The translations under genes and the position numbers were made by a program. Source: Treponema socranskii subsp. paredis ATCC 35535 (GTDB lineage: Bacteria; Spirochaetota; Spirochaetia; Treponematales; Treponemataceae). From it: a stretch of 64,000 bases of DNA. The stretch covers positions 62,001-126,000 of the forward strand of contig KE332516.1 in assembly GCA_000413015.1 (NCBI GenBank), written 5' to 3'. Positions 9,132-18,381 of the stretch are shown here, in pieces. Under the pieces are notes generated by a model, which was not told the DNA's origin, did not search any database, and was given only the letters and a program-made list of their open reading frames with translations. Positions within the stretch are counted from its first letter, which is position 1, and the number at the start of each line of letters is the position of its first letter.

Positions 9132-10841
9132 TTACAGATCGATATCCATCATAATGCGGTCGACGGATTTTCCCGGCGGAATCATCGGAAGCACCATTTC
9201 ATCTTTGTCGATCGCAGCGTCGATCACCGCGGGCTTTCCGGAAGCGAGGGCCGCATCGAAAGCTTTTTTGAATTCCGCTTCACTTGCAACGCGCACGCCT
9301 GCCACTCCGTAGGCATCGGCGAGCTTTACGAAGTCGGGTGCAAAATCGAGCGTCGTCGCGCTGTAGCGCTTTTCGTAAAAAAGCGTCTGCCACTGGCGGA
9401 CGTTTCCGAGCGCGCCGTTATTGAAAATGACGATTATGATCGGAAGACCGTAGTGACTTATCGTCGCAAGTTCGTTGCAGTTCATGCGGAACGAACCGTC
9501 GCCTGCAAAGTGAACGACTTTTTTATCGGGGTTCGCAAGCTGTGCGCCGATCGCCGCCCCCGTACCGAATCCCATCGTTCCCAATCCTCCCGACGTAAGA
9601 AAAGTGCGCGGTTTTTCAAAATGATAAAAGAGCGCAGTCCACATTTGATGCTGCCCGACTTCCGTCGTGACGATCGTATCGGAAGGAACCTTACCGTTGA
9701 CGTATTCGAAAATCGATTTCGGAAAAAGCTTTCCGCTTTGTTTCCAACTCGGCGGCACTTCGGCTTTCCATTCGCTTATCTTCGCGTTCCATTCGGACGC
9801 TTTTCTCTTTTCGACGAGGGGCAAAAGGCGCGAAAGCGCATCCTTTATATTGCCGACGAGAGAATCGTGGACTGCGATATTTTTGTTCACTTCGGCGGGA
9901 TCCACGTCGATCTGCACGATCTTCGCCTTTCCCGCAAATCTCTTGGGATCGCCTATGACACGGTCGCTGAAACGCGTGCCTATCGCAAGCAAAAGGTCGC
10001 ATTTATCGACAGCCGTATTCGACGCCTTCGTTCCGTGCATACCGATCATGCCGGTCGAAAGCGCGTGAGTATTCGGAAAAGCCGACTTTCCCATAAGACT
10101 CATCGAAACGGGGATCTGCGCTTTTTCGGCGAGCGCTTTGAGCTCTTCGCACGCATCCGATATAATCACGCCGCCGCCCGCGTAAATAAAGGGCCGCTCC
10201 GACGCATTGATGAGCGAAGCAAGTTTATTAATTTTTTCATCGGAAACGCTGCATACTTTCATAATGCGGTGCAGACTCGCTTTGCGCTTGGAAAACTGCG
10301 CATCGGGAAAAGACTTTGCTGAAACATAATCGCACGAAGATGCGGTAACGTCTTTCGGAATATCGATGAGTACGGGACCCGGGCGCCCCGTCTTTGCAAT
10401 AAAAAACGCTTCGCGTATCGTGTCGGCAAGCTTTCCGACATCGCGCACGATAAAATTGTGCTTTGTGACGGGCATCGTCACGCCCGCAATATCGATTTCC
10501 TGAAAACTGTCTTTACCGAGCAGGGGCGCTATAACGTTGCACGTGATCGCGACGATGGGAACGGAGTCCATATATGCCGTCGCGATTCCCGTAACGAGGT
10601 TCGTAGCCCCCGGCCCGCTTGTCGCCATAACGACGCCGACTTTGCCGGTTGAACGCGCATAGCCGTCTGCAGCGTGAGAAGCGCCCTGTTCGTGAGCGGT
10701 GAGGATGTGACGGAGACGTTTTTCGTTTTTATACAGTTCGTCGTAGATATTGAGGATCGCCCCTCCGGGATAGCCGAAAACGGTATCGACTCCCTGTTCG
10801 ATAAGACATTCCACAACGATTTGCGCACCGGTATATTTCAT
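9132..10841 (-). CDS. ilvB: acetolactate synthase, catalytic subunit
   Basis: Condenses two pyruvates, or pyruvate and 2-oxobutyrate, with ThDP and FAD at the head of valine/leucine/isoleucine synthesis. The 569-residue product has the N-terminal GYPGGAILNIYDEL with catalytic Glu in TAHEQGASHAADGYAR, a FAD-binding middle domain, and the ThDP/Mg motif GDGSFRMNCNEL near 440-452. Length is that of ordinary IlvB/IlvI. GGAGG 7 nt upstream supports the ATG. It lies 15 bp behind ilvD in one transcript. No regulatory subunit (ilvN/ilvH) is found beside it or elsewhere in the window. Confidence 0.94.
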   Translation of the reverse strand: MKYTGAQIVVECLIEQGVDTVFGYPGGAILNIYDELYKNEKRLRHILTAHEQGASHAADGYARSTGKVGVVMATSGPGATNLVTGIATAYMDSVPIVAITCNVIAPLLGKDSFQEIDIAGVTMPVTKHNFIVRDVGKLADTIREAFFIAKTGRPGPVLIDIPKDVTASSCDYVSAKSFPDAQFSKRKASLHRIMKVCSVSDEKINKLASLINASERPFIYAGGGVIISDACEELKALAEKAQIPVSMSLMGKSAFPNTHALSTGMIGMHGTKASNTAVDKCDLLLAIGTRFSDRVIGDPKRFAGKAKIVQIDVDPAEVNKNIAVHDSLVGNIKDALSRLLPLVEKRKASEWNAKISEWKAEVPPSWKQSGKLFPKSIFEYVNGKVPSDTIVTTEVGQHQMWTALFYHFEKPRTFLTSGGLGTMGFGTGAAIGAQLANPDKKVVHFAGDGSFRMNCNELATISHYGLPIIIVIFNNGALGNVRQWQTLFYEKRYSATTLDFAPDFVKLADAYGVAGVRVASEAEFKKAFDAALASGKPAVIDAAIDKDEMVLPMIPPGKSVDRIMMDIDL

Positions 10842-10856
10842 CGACCATCCTCCGCG

Positions 10857-12545
10857 TTACTGTAAAATCGCACCTTTATCTGCGGACGACACGAGCTTTG
10901 CATAGCGGACAAGATAGCCTTCCGTCGCTTTCGGAGAAGGCGCCTTCCACGCCGCCTTCCGCTTTTGAAGTTCTTCGTCGCTCACTTCGAGCTTGATCGT
11001 ATACGCGTTTATGTCGAACGTTATCTTATCGCCTTCTTGCACGAGCGCTATGGGCCCGCCGACGGCCGCTTCGGGCGAACAGTGTCCGAAGGATGCACCG
11101 CGCGTTGCGCCGCTGAAACGTCCGTCGGTGATGAGCGCGACATCTTTGTCGAGATCCTGCCCCGCAAGGGCTGCCGTAACGGCAAGCATTTCGCGCATAC
11201 CCGGCCCGCCTTTCGGTCCCTCGTAACGGATGACGACGACGTCGCCCGGTTTGATCTCTCGCTTTTGCACCGCCGCCATCGCGTCCTTTTCATCGTCGAA
11301 TACGCGCGCAGGTCCCGTGTGCTTCATCAACTCCTTTGCGCAGGCGCTCCGCTTTACGACCGTACCGTCGGGCGCGAGATTGCCGAACAAAATCGCAATG
11401 CCGCCGTTGGGCGAAAAAGGATTTTCGATCGGTCGAATAACCGAATGATTTCTGTTGACGGCGCTTTTAATATTTTCGGCGATCGTCTTTCCGGTAACCG
11501 TAATCAAATCGGTTTTTATCAATTGTTTTTTTGCGAGTTCCGCGAGTACCGCTTCAACGCCGCCGGCATCGTCGAGTTCGTTCATAAACGTGTGCCCCGC
11601 CGGAGCGAGGTGGCAGAGATTGGGAGTTACTTCGCTGATATCGTTTATCATGTGCAGATCGATTGCGACGCCCGCTTCGTGCGCGATCGCCGGAACGTGG
11701 AGCACCGTATTGCTCGAACATCCGAGCGCCATATCCGCCGTAAGCGCGTTTCGAAACGAATCGGCCGTCATCATGGAACGTGCGGTGATCCCTTTGTCGA
11801 ACATTTCCATAACCTGCATACCCGCCCGTTTTGCCAGAGCTATACGCCGGCCGGTCACTGCGGGGATCGTCCCGTTCCCGGGAAGCCCGAGACCGAGCAC
11901 TTCGGTGAGACAGTTCATACTGTTCGCCGTAAACATACCCGAGCACGCGCCGCAGCCGGGACAGGCGCGCTCTTCGAGCTCTTTAAGCTGCGCCTCGTCG
12001 ATTTTACCGGCAGCGACGGCACCGACGGCTTCAAACATATCGCTTAAACTCAAGCCCCTTGCGGCGTACGGGTTCGAAGAATTCGCAACGTGACCGGGCA
12101 TCATGGGACCGCCTGAAACGACGACGGTCGGAAGATTGAGACGGGCCGCCGCCATGAGCATGCCGGGAACGACTTTATCGCAATTCGGAATAAGCACGAG
12201 CGCGTCGAACTGGTGCGCTTTTGCGACGCATTCGATAGAATCTGCGATAAGCTCACGCGTTACGAGAGAATATTTCATCCCTTCGTGTCCCATCGCGATA
12301 CCGTCGCATACGCCGATCGCCGGAAATTCTATCGGAGTACCGCCTGCCATACGGACACCAGCCTTTGCCGCTTCGGCAATACGGTCGAGTTCGAAGTGTC
12401 CCGGAATGATTTCGTTTTTCGCGCAGCATACGCCGACGAGCGGACGGCCGAGCTCTTCGTCCGTATACCCCATCGCATAAAACAACGAACGATGCGGCGC
12501 ACGTTCTATACCTTTTTTTGCATTATCGCTTTTCATTTGTGCCAT
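10857..12545 (-). CDS. ilvD: dihydroxy-acid dehydratase
   Basis: Dehydrates 2,3-dihydroxy acids to the 2-oxo acids that precede valine and isoleucine. The 562-residue product carries the iron-sulfur cysteines in GVCCAKNE (about 38-45), [10 protein letters not shown] (about 119-128) and [12 protein letters not shown] (about 190-201), with the usual C-terminal [14 protein letters not shown] (about 475-488). Length fits the IlvD/Edd family; dehydratase of gluconate is unlikely given the ilvB partner. First gene of ilvD-ilvB, with a promoter about 60 bp upstream and AGAGG before the ATG. Confidence 0.95.
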   Translation of the reverse strand: MAQMKSDNAKKGIERAPHRSLFYAMGYTDEELGRPLVGVCCAKNEIIPGHFELDRIAEAAKAGVRMAGGTPIEFPAIGVCDGIAMGHEGMKYSLVTRELIADSIECVAKAHQFDALVLIPNCDKVVPGMLMAAARLNLPTVVVSGGPMMPGHVANSSNPYAARGLSLSDMFEAVGAVAAGKIDEAQLKELEERACPGCGACSGMFTANSMNCLTEVLGLGLPGNGTIPAVTGRRIALAKRAGMQVMEMFDKGITARSMMTADSFRNALTADMALGCSSNTVLHVPAIAHEAGVAIDLHMINDISEVTPNLCHLAPAGHTFMNELDDAGGVEAVLAELAKKQLIKTDLITVTGKTIAENIKSAVNRNHSVIRPIENPFSPNGGIAILFGNLAPDGTVVKRSACAKELMKHTGPARVFDDEKDAMAAVQKREIKPGDVVVIRYEGPKGGPGMREMLAVTAALAGQDLDKDVALITDGRFSGATRGASFGHCSPEAAVGGPIALVQEGDKITFDINAYTIKLEVSDEELQKRKAAWKAPSPKATEGYLVRYAKLVSSADKGAILQ

Positions 12546-12603
12546 TATAAACCTCTGTCGGCCGAAATCAAAATACCCCGCCGCAAGAATAAAATATGAA
12601 TAT

Positions 12604-12633
12604 ATCCTAATCTATCGAGGCGATGCTAGTCAA
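12604..12633 (-). promoter_or_regulatory. ilvD-ilvB promoter
   Basis: Minus strand TTGACT (12628-12633), 18 nt, TAGGAT (12604-12609). The implied leader is about 50 nt, too short for a peptide attenuator, and no branched-chain codon run is seen. Confidence 0.5.
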
Positions 12634-12755
12634 GAGATTTTAAATAAATATTTAAGAAATACAGTATAATTAATTTATGATAAAACAAACATTCGAGCTG
12701 CACACGGCTTCGTCTATTGCACTTTTCACACGTATAAAAAGCTTTTAACCGAAAC

Positions 12756-14597
12756 TTAGGCCGAATAATTATCCTGCAGCATCATTTTAATAAGTTTCGT
12801 TTCGAGATCGCCAGCACGCGCGTTCGCCTGTCCTATCTGATCGCGTTCAAGGCTGATCCCTGCAAGAGACGCAAAATGTTTGGCATCTCCGGAAATGAGC
12901 GACAGTTTCGAAGCGCTGCACGCGTATACCGTATTGCGCTCGGTGATAAAATCCGTAAACAGGTGGGCGAACTCGTCGTCGCCGAACGGAAGACCGTAAT
13001 ACATAAAAATCTTCGAATAGTTGTGAATCGCCGCAATCCGGCGCGAGCAGTTTTCAAGAGCTTTCGAAAAGTGTCCGCTTCCGGATGAATCGAGCACGAG
13101 CCCTTCGGCAAACACATAAAGACCGTCGTTCCAATCGCTTTTTCCGTCCGCATTCGAAAGATCGATACATTCGTATTTTTTCGCCGCATCGGCAATGCGA
13201 TTTAAAATCGAATCGCCGGAAACCGAACATTCGTGTTCCTGCGCGCTTGCGGGAGCGGTTATATCGGCCGGCGTATTTTGCCGGAGAATATCGCTTTCAG
13301 CGACGAGCAGATTGAGTTCATCCTGAGAAATAGGCTTAAATCCGTCGTCCTTCGTCTCCCTATTTTCCAATTTGATTTCGGAAGCCTTTTTGAAAATTTC
13401 ATCGACACTTGCTTGATCGATATTCGCCATTGTGTTTTTCTCCATTACATCGTTCGGTTCGATATTATTAAATTTATGAATTTCAATTTCATCCGGCACG
13501 TCTTCCAATATTTCGCTATAAGCGTTTTCTACGGTATCCGAATTATCGGATTTTTTCAAAAATTTTGCAACCGCCCCTTCCGTATCCGAAACACCCGTAT
13601 GTTCTGCTGCCCTCTCGTTTTTTGTTTTTTTATCGGAATTCCGCGTACGGCTTTTTTCAAGCGTTTCCGCATCTGCCGGCCCTTTCATATCCGGAACATT
13701 CGAAAAACTTTCGTCTCTTTTCTCCGGAAGCTCTCCGTTTTTTTCAAAAGTGCAAGGGTCACCTTCAATTCCACATACCGGGCGAGAGAAAGCGTTTTCA
13801 GTATAATTATTAATTTCATTATTTTCAATCCCCTGCCTTCCCGCTTCTGCCGATAAATTCCGCATAGCGATACCGGCTTTCGCCGTGCGCAAACTTTCTT
13901 CATATCGGTCGATTTCGGGCGCCCCGCCGTTTTTTTGCCCGTCGGTACCCGATTCGGCTTTCGCCGACTTTATCAATTTAGCCGCAGCCTTTTCAAAATC
14001 GCAGGGACGAAGCACAACTGCGGCATCCTCACGGCGATAGAGACAGCCGTCTTTCTCAACGTAAAAAACATCGTTATCTTCCGAAATGCGGATATGACGG
14101 AGCGACGAACAGCCGGCGAAAGCTCCCGCTTCAAGCGTTTTGAGCGAAGAAGGCAAAACGAGCGCGGCAAGTTTCGTACAGTCGGCAGCGGCTCCGCTTT
14201 TGATCCGCTCGACGGTATCGGGCACGATAAGCGATGTAAGCGACGTACAATATGAAAAAACATCTTCCGAAAGTTCCGTGAGGCCGGCGCGGAACGGAAT
14301 CGATTTTAACGACGAACAGCCGGAAAAAGCCGCACGTCCGATCGAATCGATTTCAGGCGGCATAATAATTTTTTCAAGAGAAGAACATCCTTCAAAAAGC
14401 CTGTCGGGAATAGAACGAAGAGAAGCCGAAAGCTTTATCCTTTTGAGCGAAGTGCAGCCGGAAAAAAGAGAAGCGGGTATGACCCTAACGGAATCGGGAA
14501 TATCGACGGCTTCAATAGACGCTGCAGGAATAAACGAAACAACTGCAGTACGGTCATCAGAAAGCAACAACCCGCTTCTTTCAGTACCACCTCTCAT
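12756..14597 (-). CDS. cytoplasmic LRR_5 protein with disordered linker and unknown C-terminal domain
   Basis: 613 residues, no signal peptide or membrane segment. Six LRR_5/BspA-type repeats of about 22 residues with the ..FxGC(S/T)SL.. core fill 35-175. Residues about 205-420 are polar, acidic and low in hydrophobics, probably disordered. Two short motifs, NIDQASVDEIFKKASE (392-407) and ISQDELNLLVAE (423-434), resemble the N-terminal CheY-binding 'LSQxEIDxLL' motif of FliM; this is resemblance only. Residues about 463-613 form a separate globular-looking domain that I do not recognise. The ATG has no ribosome site but a TATACT box 6 nt upstream. Most LRR_5 proteins are secreted, so an intracellular one is unusual. 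Confidence 0.75.
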   Translation of the reverse strand: MRGGTERSGLLLSDDRTAVVSFIPAASIEAVDIPDSVRVIPASLFSGCTSLKRIKLSASLRSIPDRLFEGCSSLEKIIMPPEIDSIGRAAFSGCSSLKSIPFRAGLTELSEDVFSYCTSLTSLIVPDTVERIKSGAAADCTKLAALVLPSSLKTLEAGAFAGCSSLRHIRISEDNDVFYVEKDGCLYRREDAAVVLRPCDFEKAAAKLIKSAKAESGTDGQKNGGAPEIDRYEESLRTAKAGIAMRNLSAEAGRQGIENNEINNYTENAFSRPVCGIEGDPCTFEKNGELPEKRDESFSNVPDMKGPADAETLEKSRTRNSDKKTKNERAAEHTGVSDTEGAVAKFLKKSDNSDTVENAYSEILEDVPDEIEIHKFNNIEPNDVMEKNTMANIDQASVDEIFKKASEIKLENRETKDDGFKPISQDELNLLVAESDILRQNTPADITAPASAQEHECSVSGDSILNRIADAAKKYECIDLSNADGKSDWNDGLYVFAEGLVLDSSGSGHFSKALENCSRRIAAIHNYSKIFMYYGLPFGDDEFAHLFTDFITERNTVYACSASKLSLISGDAKHFASLAGISLERDQIGQANARAGDLETKLIKMMLQDNYSA

Positions 14598-14603
14598 ACC
14601 GAC

Positions 14604-14632
14604 AGTATAATAATATCAGCAAAACCGAACAA
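14604..14632 (-). promoter_or_regulatory. putative promoter giving leaderless LRR-protein mRNA
   Basis: Minus strand TTGTTC (14627-14632), 17 nt, TATACT (14604-14609), then 6 nt to the ATG at 14597. No Shine-Dalgarno sequence. Confidence 0.5.
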
Positions 14633-14640
14633 GAGCTTGA

Positions 14641-15000
14641 GAATTCCGAGCAGTGCGCAGGAATTCCCAAGCGTCTCCTATAAAAGAAAAACGCGTCAAG
14701 CGTTTTTCAACTCCAGACTTCATCAACTAAATCCGAGCAATGCGCAGGATTTGCGAGCGTCTCAATAAAAGAAAAACGGCTCAGCCGTTTTTCGCCTCAC
14801 GACTTAATCAAATAAATCCGAGCAATGCGCAGGATTTGCGAGCGTCTCAATAAAAGAAAAACGGCTCAGCCGTTTTTCGCCTCACGACTTATTCAAATAA
14901 TTCCGAGCAGTGCGGAGGAATCTGCGAGCGTCTCCTATAAAAGAAAAACGCGCAAGCGTTTTTCACCTCTCGACTTCATCAACCAAATCCGAGCAGTGGC
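14641..15000. repeat. tandem array of 85-87 bp units, about 4.2 copies
   Basis: The word TCCGAGCA begins at 14645, 14732, 14817, 14902 and 14988. Each unit holds two inverted repeats: (A)AATCC/GGATT(T) around 'gagcaatgcgca', and a perfect AAAAACG.../...CGTTTTT hairpin whose stem varies between units (ACGGCT/AGCCGT in units 2 and 3, ACGCG or ACGCGT-like in 1 and 4). Units 2 and 3 are almost identical. The fifth unit is cut off near 15000, 8 bp from tri-hairpin copy C. Confidence 0.9.
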
Positions 15001-15008
15001 CGTTCGCG

Positions 15009-15145
15009 GCTTTCCAAAAGCTTCAGTTTTTGGAAAGTTTCCTTGGTTTAACTATGCGATGTTTAAAATTAAGTCACTGCGATATAAAGACTTAATTTTA
15101 AACTCGACAGGCTGTCGAAAAAGTAACCGACTTTTGAGACAGCCC
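15009..15145 (-). repeat. tri-hairpin dispersed repeat, copy C
   Basis: Same orientation as copy B. The first hairpin has changed to GCTTTCCAAAA/TTTTTGGAAAG: the G-C pair of copies A and B is T-A here, so pairing is kept. The middle (AAATTAAGTC/GACTTAATTT) and last hairpins match copy A. Confidence 0.85.
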
Positions 15146-15480
15146 ACTCACTACCGTATTTTTACTTCGTAAAAATACGCAGCCATTTTGGGAATGTACG
15201 ACACGGCATCCGTGCCGTGCATTGGAAGCGGAGCGCGAAGTTTCCCGCGCAACTTGCAACGAGCGCAGAGCGCGAAGTTCCCCGCGCAGGATTTCGAGCG
15301 TTTCGGATTGTCTATTTCGATTGACGTGCGGTTTTACCGCGTTAGGCGCCGGAGCAACGCGAAGCGGCCACTGGAGCGAGCTGCGCGAGTGAAGCGGCTG
15401 GAGCGAAAGCGGAATTGCGGAGGCGCCGGCGGGCAAAGCCCGCAACGCCCGTCTATCTTTATCTTTGAACCGTCCGTCTC
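15146..15480. other. intergenic, GC-rich, hairpin-rich, no gene
   Basis: Downstream of leuB. Contains a perfect 11-bp hairpin CGTATTTTTAC/GTAAAAATACG at 15155-15179, an ACGGCA/TGCCGT hairpin near 15203-15218, and repeated 'gcgaag' and 'gagcg' words. No frame looks coding. No clear T-tailed terminator for leuB was found here. Confidence 0.5.
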
Positions 15481-16566
15481 TTATCCCTCAATGCGCAGGG
15501 CTACGAGTTCGCCCATCTTTTTCGTGCCGGCAAGTTTTCCCGCAGCTTTTACCGCCGCAATATCTCCCGCGATGTCTCCGGTGCGCCAGCCTTCGTCGAG
15601 CACGCTTTCGACGGCAGTCTCGATCGCACGCGCTTCGGTTTCCGCGTGAAAGCTGTAGCGCAAAAGCATCGCTGCGGACAAAATCGTCGCAAGCGGATTC
15701 GCCGCATCTTTACCCGCAATGTCGGGCGCGGATCCGTGAATCGGTTCGTATAGACCCGGTCCGCTTCCGTCGCCGAGTGACGCGGATGCGAGCATGCCGA
15801 TGGAGCCGGTGATTTGGCTCGCTTCGTCGCTTAAAATATCGCCGAACATATTGCTCGTCGCGATGACGTCGAACTGCTTCGGGTTTCGCACGAGCTGCAT
15901 CGCCGCGTTGTCGATATACATATAGCCGAGCGAAACGTCGGGATAATCGCCTTTGACGCTTTCCGTGACTTTGCGCCACAGTCGGCTCGTGTTGAGGATA
16001 TTCGCTTTATCGACGACCGTGAGCACTTTCCGCCGCTTTTGCGCCGCTTCAAAGCCGAGCCGCACGATGCGCTCTATTTCATGCCACGAATACGTTTCCG
16101 TATCCCATGCGCTCTTTCCGTCCTCCGACGTACCCCGCTCGCCGAAATAGATGCCGCCGGTCAATTCGCGCACGATGAGGATATCGATGCCGTCGCCGGA
16201 GTCTTTAAGCGGACAGGCTTCTTTCAACTGCTTGAACATGACGGCGGGACGGAGATTCGCGTACACTTTCATGCCGCCCCGTAAACCCAGGAGCGCTTTT
16301 TCGGGGCGCATTTCGGGCGCGACGTTGTCCCACTTCGGCCCGCCGACGGCTCCGAGCAGCACCGCATCGGATGCGAGGCAGATATCGAGCTGATCTTTCG
16401 GAAGCGGATTTTGCCGGCTGTCGATCGCAGCCCCTCCCGCAACGACATTTTTATATACAAACTCGTGTCCGTATTTTTTTGCGACGGCGTCAAGCACGCG
16501 CACCGCTTCCGCTACGACGTCCGGTCCGATCCCGTCGCCGGGAATAAGCGCAATCGTTTTTTTCAT
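15481..16566 (-). CDS. leuB: 3-isopropylmalate dehydrogenase
   Basis: Oxidative decarboxylation of 3-isopropylmalate, and in citramalate users also of 3-methylmalate to 2-oxobutyrate. The 361-residue product shows [11 protein letters not shown] (8-18), the LRxxxxxYANLRP substrate loop (95-107), KANIL (about 192-196) and [13 protein letters not shown] with the metal-binding Asp residues (about 241-253), plus [14 protein letters not shown] for NAD. Length is normal. GTGAGG precedes the ATG. It sits 62 bp behind cimA on the same strand, which suggests shared service in isoleucine synthesis. leuC and leuD are not in the window. Confidence 0.94.
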   Translation of the reverse strand: MKKTIALIPGDGIGPDVVAEAVRVLDAVAKKYGHEFVYKNVVAGGAAIDSRQNPLPKDQLDICLASDAVLLGAVGGPKWDNVAPEMRPEKALLGLRGGMKVYANLRPAVMFKQLKEACPLKDSGDGIDILIVRELTGGIYFGERGTSEDGKSAWDTETYSWHEIERIVRLGFEAAQKRRKVLTVVDKANILNTSRLWRKVTESVKGDYPDVSLGYMYIDNAAMQLVRNPKQFDVIATSNMFGDILSDEASQITGSIGMLASASLGDGSGPGLYEPIHGSAPDIAGKDAANPLATILSAAMLLRYSFHAETEARAIETAVESVLDEGWRTGDIAGDIAAVKAAGKLAGTKKMGELVALRIEG

Positions 16567-16628
16567 ACAAACCTCACTTAGCGCGTGCAGTGCCGAATTT
16601 TATTAATTTTAAAAATCGGCATGCGCAC

Positions 16629-18233
16629 TCAGATCATTTTTCGAAAATGTTTTTCGATATCTTTTATCAATTTATATTCGAACGAATCGACGAGGGCGAG
16701 CCAAGAGGCTTCCATGATATCCGCCGAAACGCCGACCGTCGTCCACGAATCGACCCCGTCGGTGCTTTCGATGAGGACTCTCACGCGCGCTGCGGTCGCT
16801 GACTTTCCGTCGATGACGCGGACTTTAAAATCGGTGAGCCGGATTTTTTTTACGGCGGGATAAAATTTTTCGAGCGCACGGCGGAGCGCGATATCGAGCG
16901 CGTTGACGGGACCGTCGCCTTCACCTGCGGTCACCGCGATCTGTCCGTCGACTTCAACTTTTATCTGCGCGCACGCGTTGACTCCCTTTTCGGGTCTCGG
17001 ATTGATACCGCTCGTCTGATAATAATGCAGCGTAAAAAACGGCTGGTATTTTCCGATCGTTTTGCGCACGAGCAGTTCGAAACTTCCGTCGGCTCCTTCA
17101 AACTGGTAGCCTTCGAATTCGAGCTCTTTCATTTTTTTAATAATTTCCAAAACGACGGGATCGTCTTTTTGAATCGCCGGATCGAATTTTTTGATCTTTT
17201 CGATGATCATGCTGCGGCCGGCAACTTCGCTCATGAGGAACACGCGGGAGTTTCCGACGCTTTCGGGGGCGATGTGTTCGTACGCATCGGGGTTTTTGAT
17301 AACCGCATCGATGTGCATGCCCGCTTTGTGCGCAAACGCGTTCGCGCCGACATAGGGCAGCTGGGGATTGAGGGCAATGTTCGCAATCTCCGCAACGCGG
17401 TGCGCGATCGGCGTAAGCGATTTCAGTTTTTCCTCCGGAAGACAGGTATAGCCCATCTTCAGCTGCAAGTCCGCGATGATGGTCGCAAGGTTCGCGTTTC
17501 CCGTGCGCTCCCCGAAACCGAGAAGCGTTCCCTGTACGTGGCGGGCTCCCGCATCGACCGCAACGAGTGAGTTCGCAACTGCGAGTCCCGAATCGTCATG
17601 CGTGTGGATACCGATAAGGGCTTCACGTCCGAAATGCGCGTACACATCGGCGACCGCTTTTTTACATTCGTCGATGAGACAGCCGCCCGTCGTTTCGCAA
17701 AGCGTGAGTACACCGGCTCCCCCTTCGATCGCCGCGGCGAGCGTTTTCAGCGCATAGTCTTTATCGTGTCTGTAACCGGTAAAAAAATGTTCGGCATCGT
17801 AGATGACGCGGCGGTTGTTTTTCGTTAAAAATGCACACGTATCGCGGACCATCGAAAGGTTTTCTTCGAGCGTCGTTTTAATAATATCGACGACGTGGAA
17901 TGTCCACGACTTTCCGAATATGACGACGTCTTCCGTCTCCGCCGCCAAAAGGCTTTGCACGTTTACGTCTTCCGCGCACGAAATATCTTTTCTGCGCGTC
18001 GCACCGAAAGCGCAGAGTTTCGCATTTGTAAGCGGCGTTTTTTTTATCTCCTGAAAGAATTCCATATCTTTCGGATTCGAGCCGGGATTCCCCGCTTCGA
18101 TATACGCAACTCCGAGTTCGTCGAGCGCGTGCACGATGTGAATTTTATCCTGAACCGAAAGACTGATCCCCTCGCCCTGCACGCCGTCGCGCAGCGTCGA
18201 GTCGAGGATATCGACCGTAGTGTTTGAACGCAT
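16629..18233 (-). CDS. cimA: (R)-citramalate synthase, CimA type
   Basis: Condenses pyruvate with acetyl-CoA to citramalate, the threonine-independent entry to isoleucine. The 534-residue product opens with VDILDSTLRDGVQGEGIS; 'DSTLRDGxQGEGIS' and the IEAGNPGSNPKD segment mark the CimA-type (TIGR00977-like) branch rather than classical LeuA. IHTHDDSGLAVANS carries the metal-binding His-x-His. The C-terminal part from about 400 is the allosteric domain. The start MRSNTTVD (18231-18233) is preferred over an upstream ATG because the latter adds an unrelated hydrophobic tail. No ribosome site; a weak TATAAC box lies 7 nt upstream. Divergent from pyridoxal kinase. Confidence 0.88.
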   Translation of the reverse strand: MRSNTTVDILDSTLRDGVQGEGISLSVQDKIHIVHALDELGVAYIEAGNPGSNPKDMEFFQEIKKTPLTNAKLCAFGATRRKDISCAEDVNVQSLLAAETEDVVIFGKSWTFHVVDIIKTTLEENLSMVRDTCAFLTKNNRRVIYDAEHFFTGYRHDKDYALKTLAAAIEGGAGVLTLCETTGGCLIDECKKAVADVYAHFGREALIGIHTHDDSGLAVANSLVAVDAGARHVQGTLLGFGERTGNANLATIIADLQLKMGYTCLPEEKLKSLTPIAHRVAEIANIALNPQLPYVGANAFAHKAGMHIDAVIKNPDAYEHIAPESVGNSRVFLMSEVAGRSMIIEKIKKFDPAIQKDDPVVLEIIKKMKELEFEGYQFEGADGSFELLVRKTIGKYQPFFTLHYYQTSGINPRPEKGVNACAQIKVEVDGQIAVTAGEGDGPVNALDIALRRALEKFYPAVKKIRLTDFKVRVIDGKSATAARVRVLIESTDGVDSWTTVGVSADIMEASWLALVDSFEYKLIKDIEKHFRKMI

Positions 18234-18277
18234 ATTGATAGTTATAATGGAAACGGCGGATAATGGGAAGTATGCCG

Positions 18278-18306
18278 TTGACAGCAAAATGCAATATCAC
18301 TACCAT
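18278..18306 (+). promoter_or_regulatory. promoter of pyridoxal kinase gene
   Basis: TTGACA (18278-18283), 17 nt, TACCAT (18301-18306). The start point would be about 70 nt before the ATG. Confidence 0.55.
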
Positions 18307-18381
18307 CATATAGAACAAAATCACAAGCGACGGCGAATGGAATACTTTCGCCGCGCAATCGTTTTTCAAAAGGAAAATACT

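Noticed and set aside
8709-10322. Plus-strand frame of 537 codons
   Set aside because: Mirror of the DtxR-type gene and ilvB; composition is Arg/His/Phe-rich as expected for an antisense frame in this base composition.
10965-12047. Plus-strand frame of 360 codons
   Set aside because: Antisense to ilvD, no recognisable motif.
12546-12755. Peptide attenuator for ilvD-ilvB
   Set aside because: The leader is only about 50 nt and holds no frame with Ile, Leu or Val runs or terminator hairpin.
14641-15000. CRISPR array
   Set aside because: Units are contiguous 85-87 bp repeats without unique spacers, and no cas genes lie nearby.
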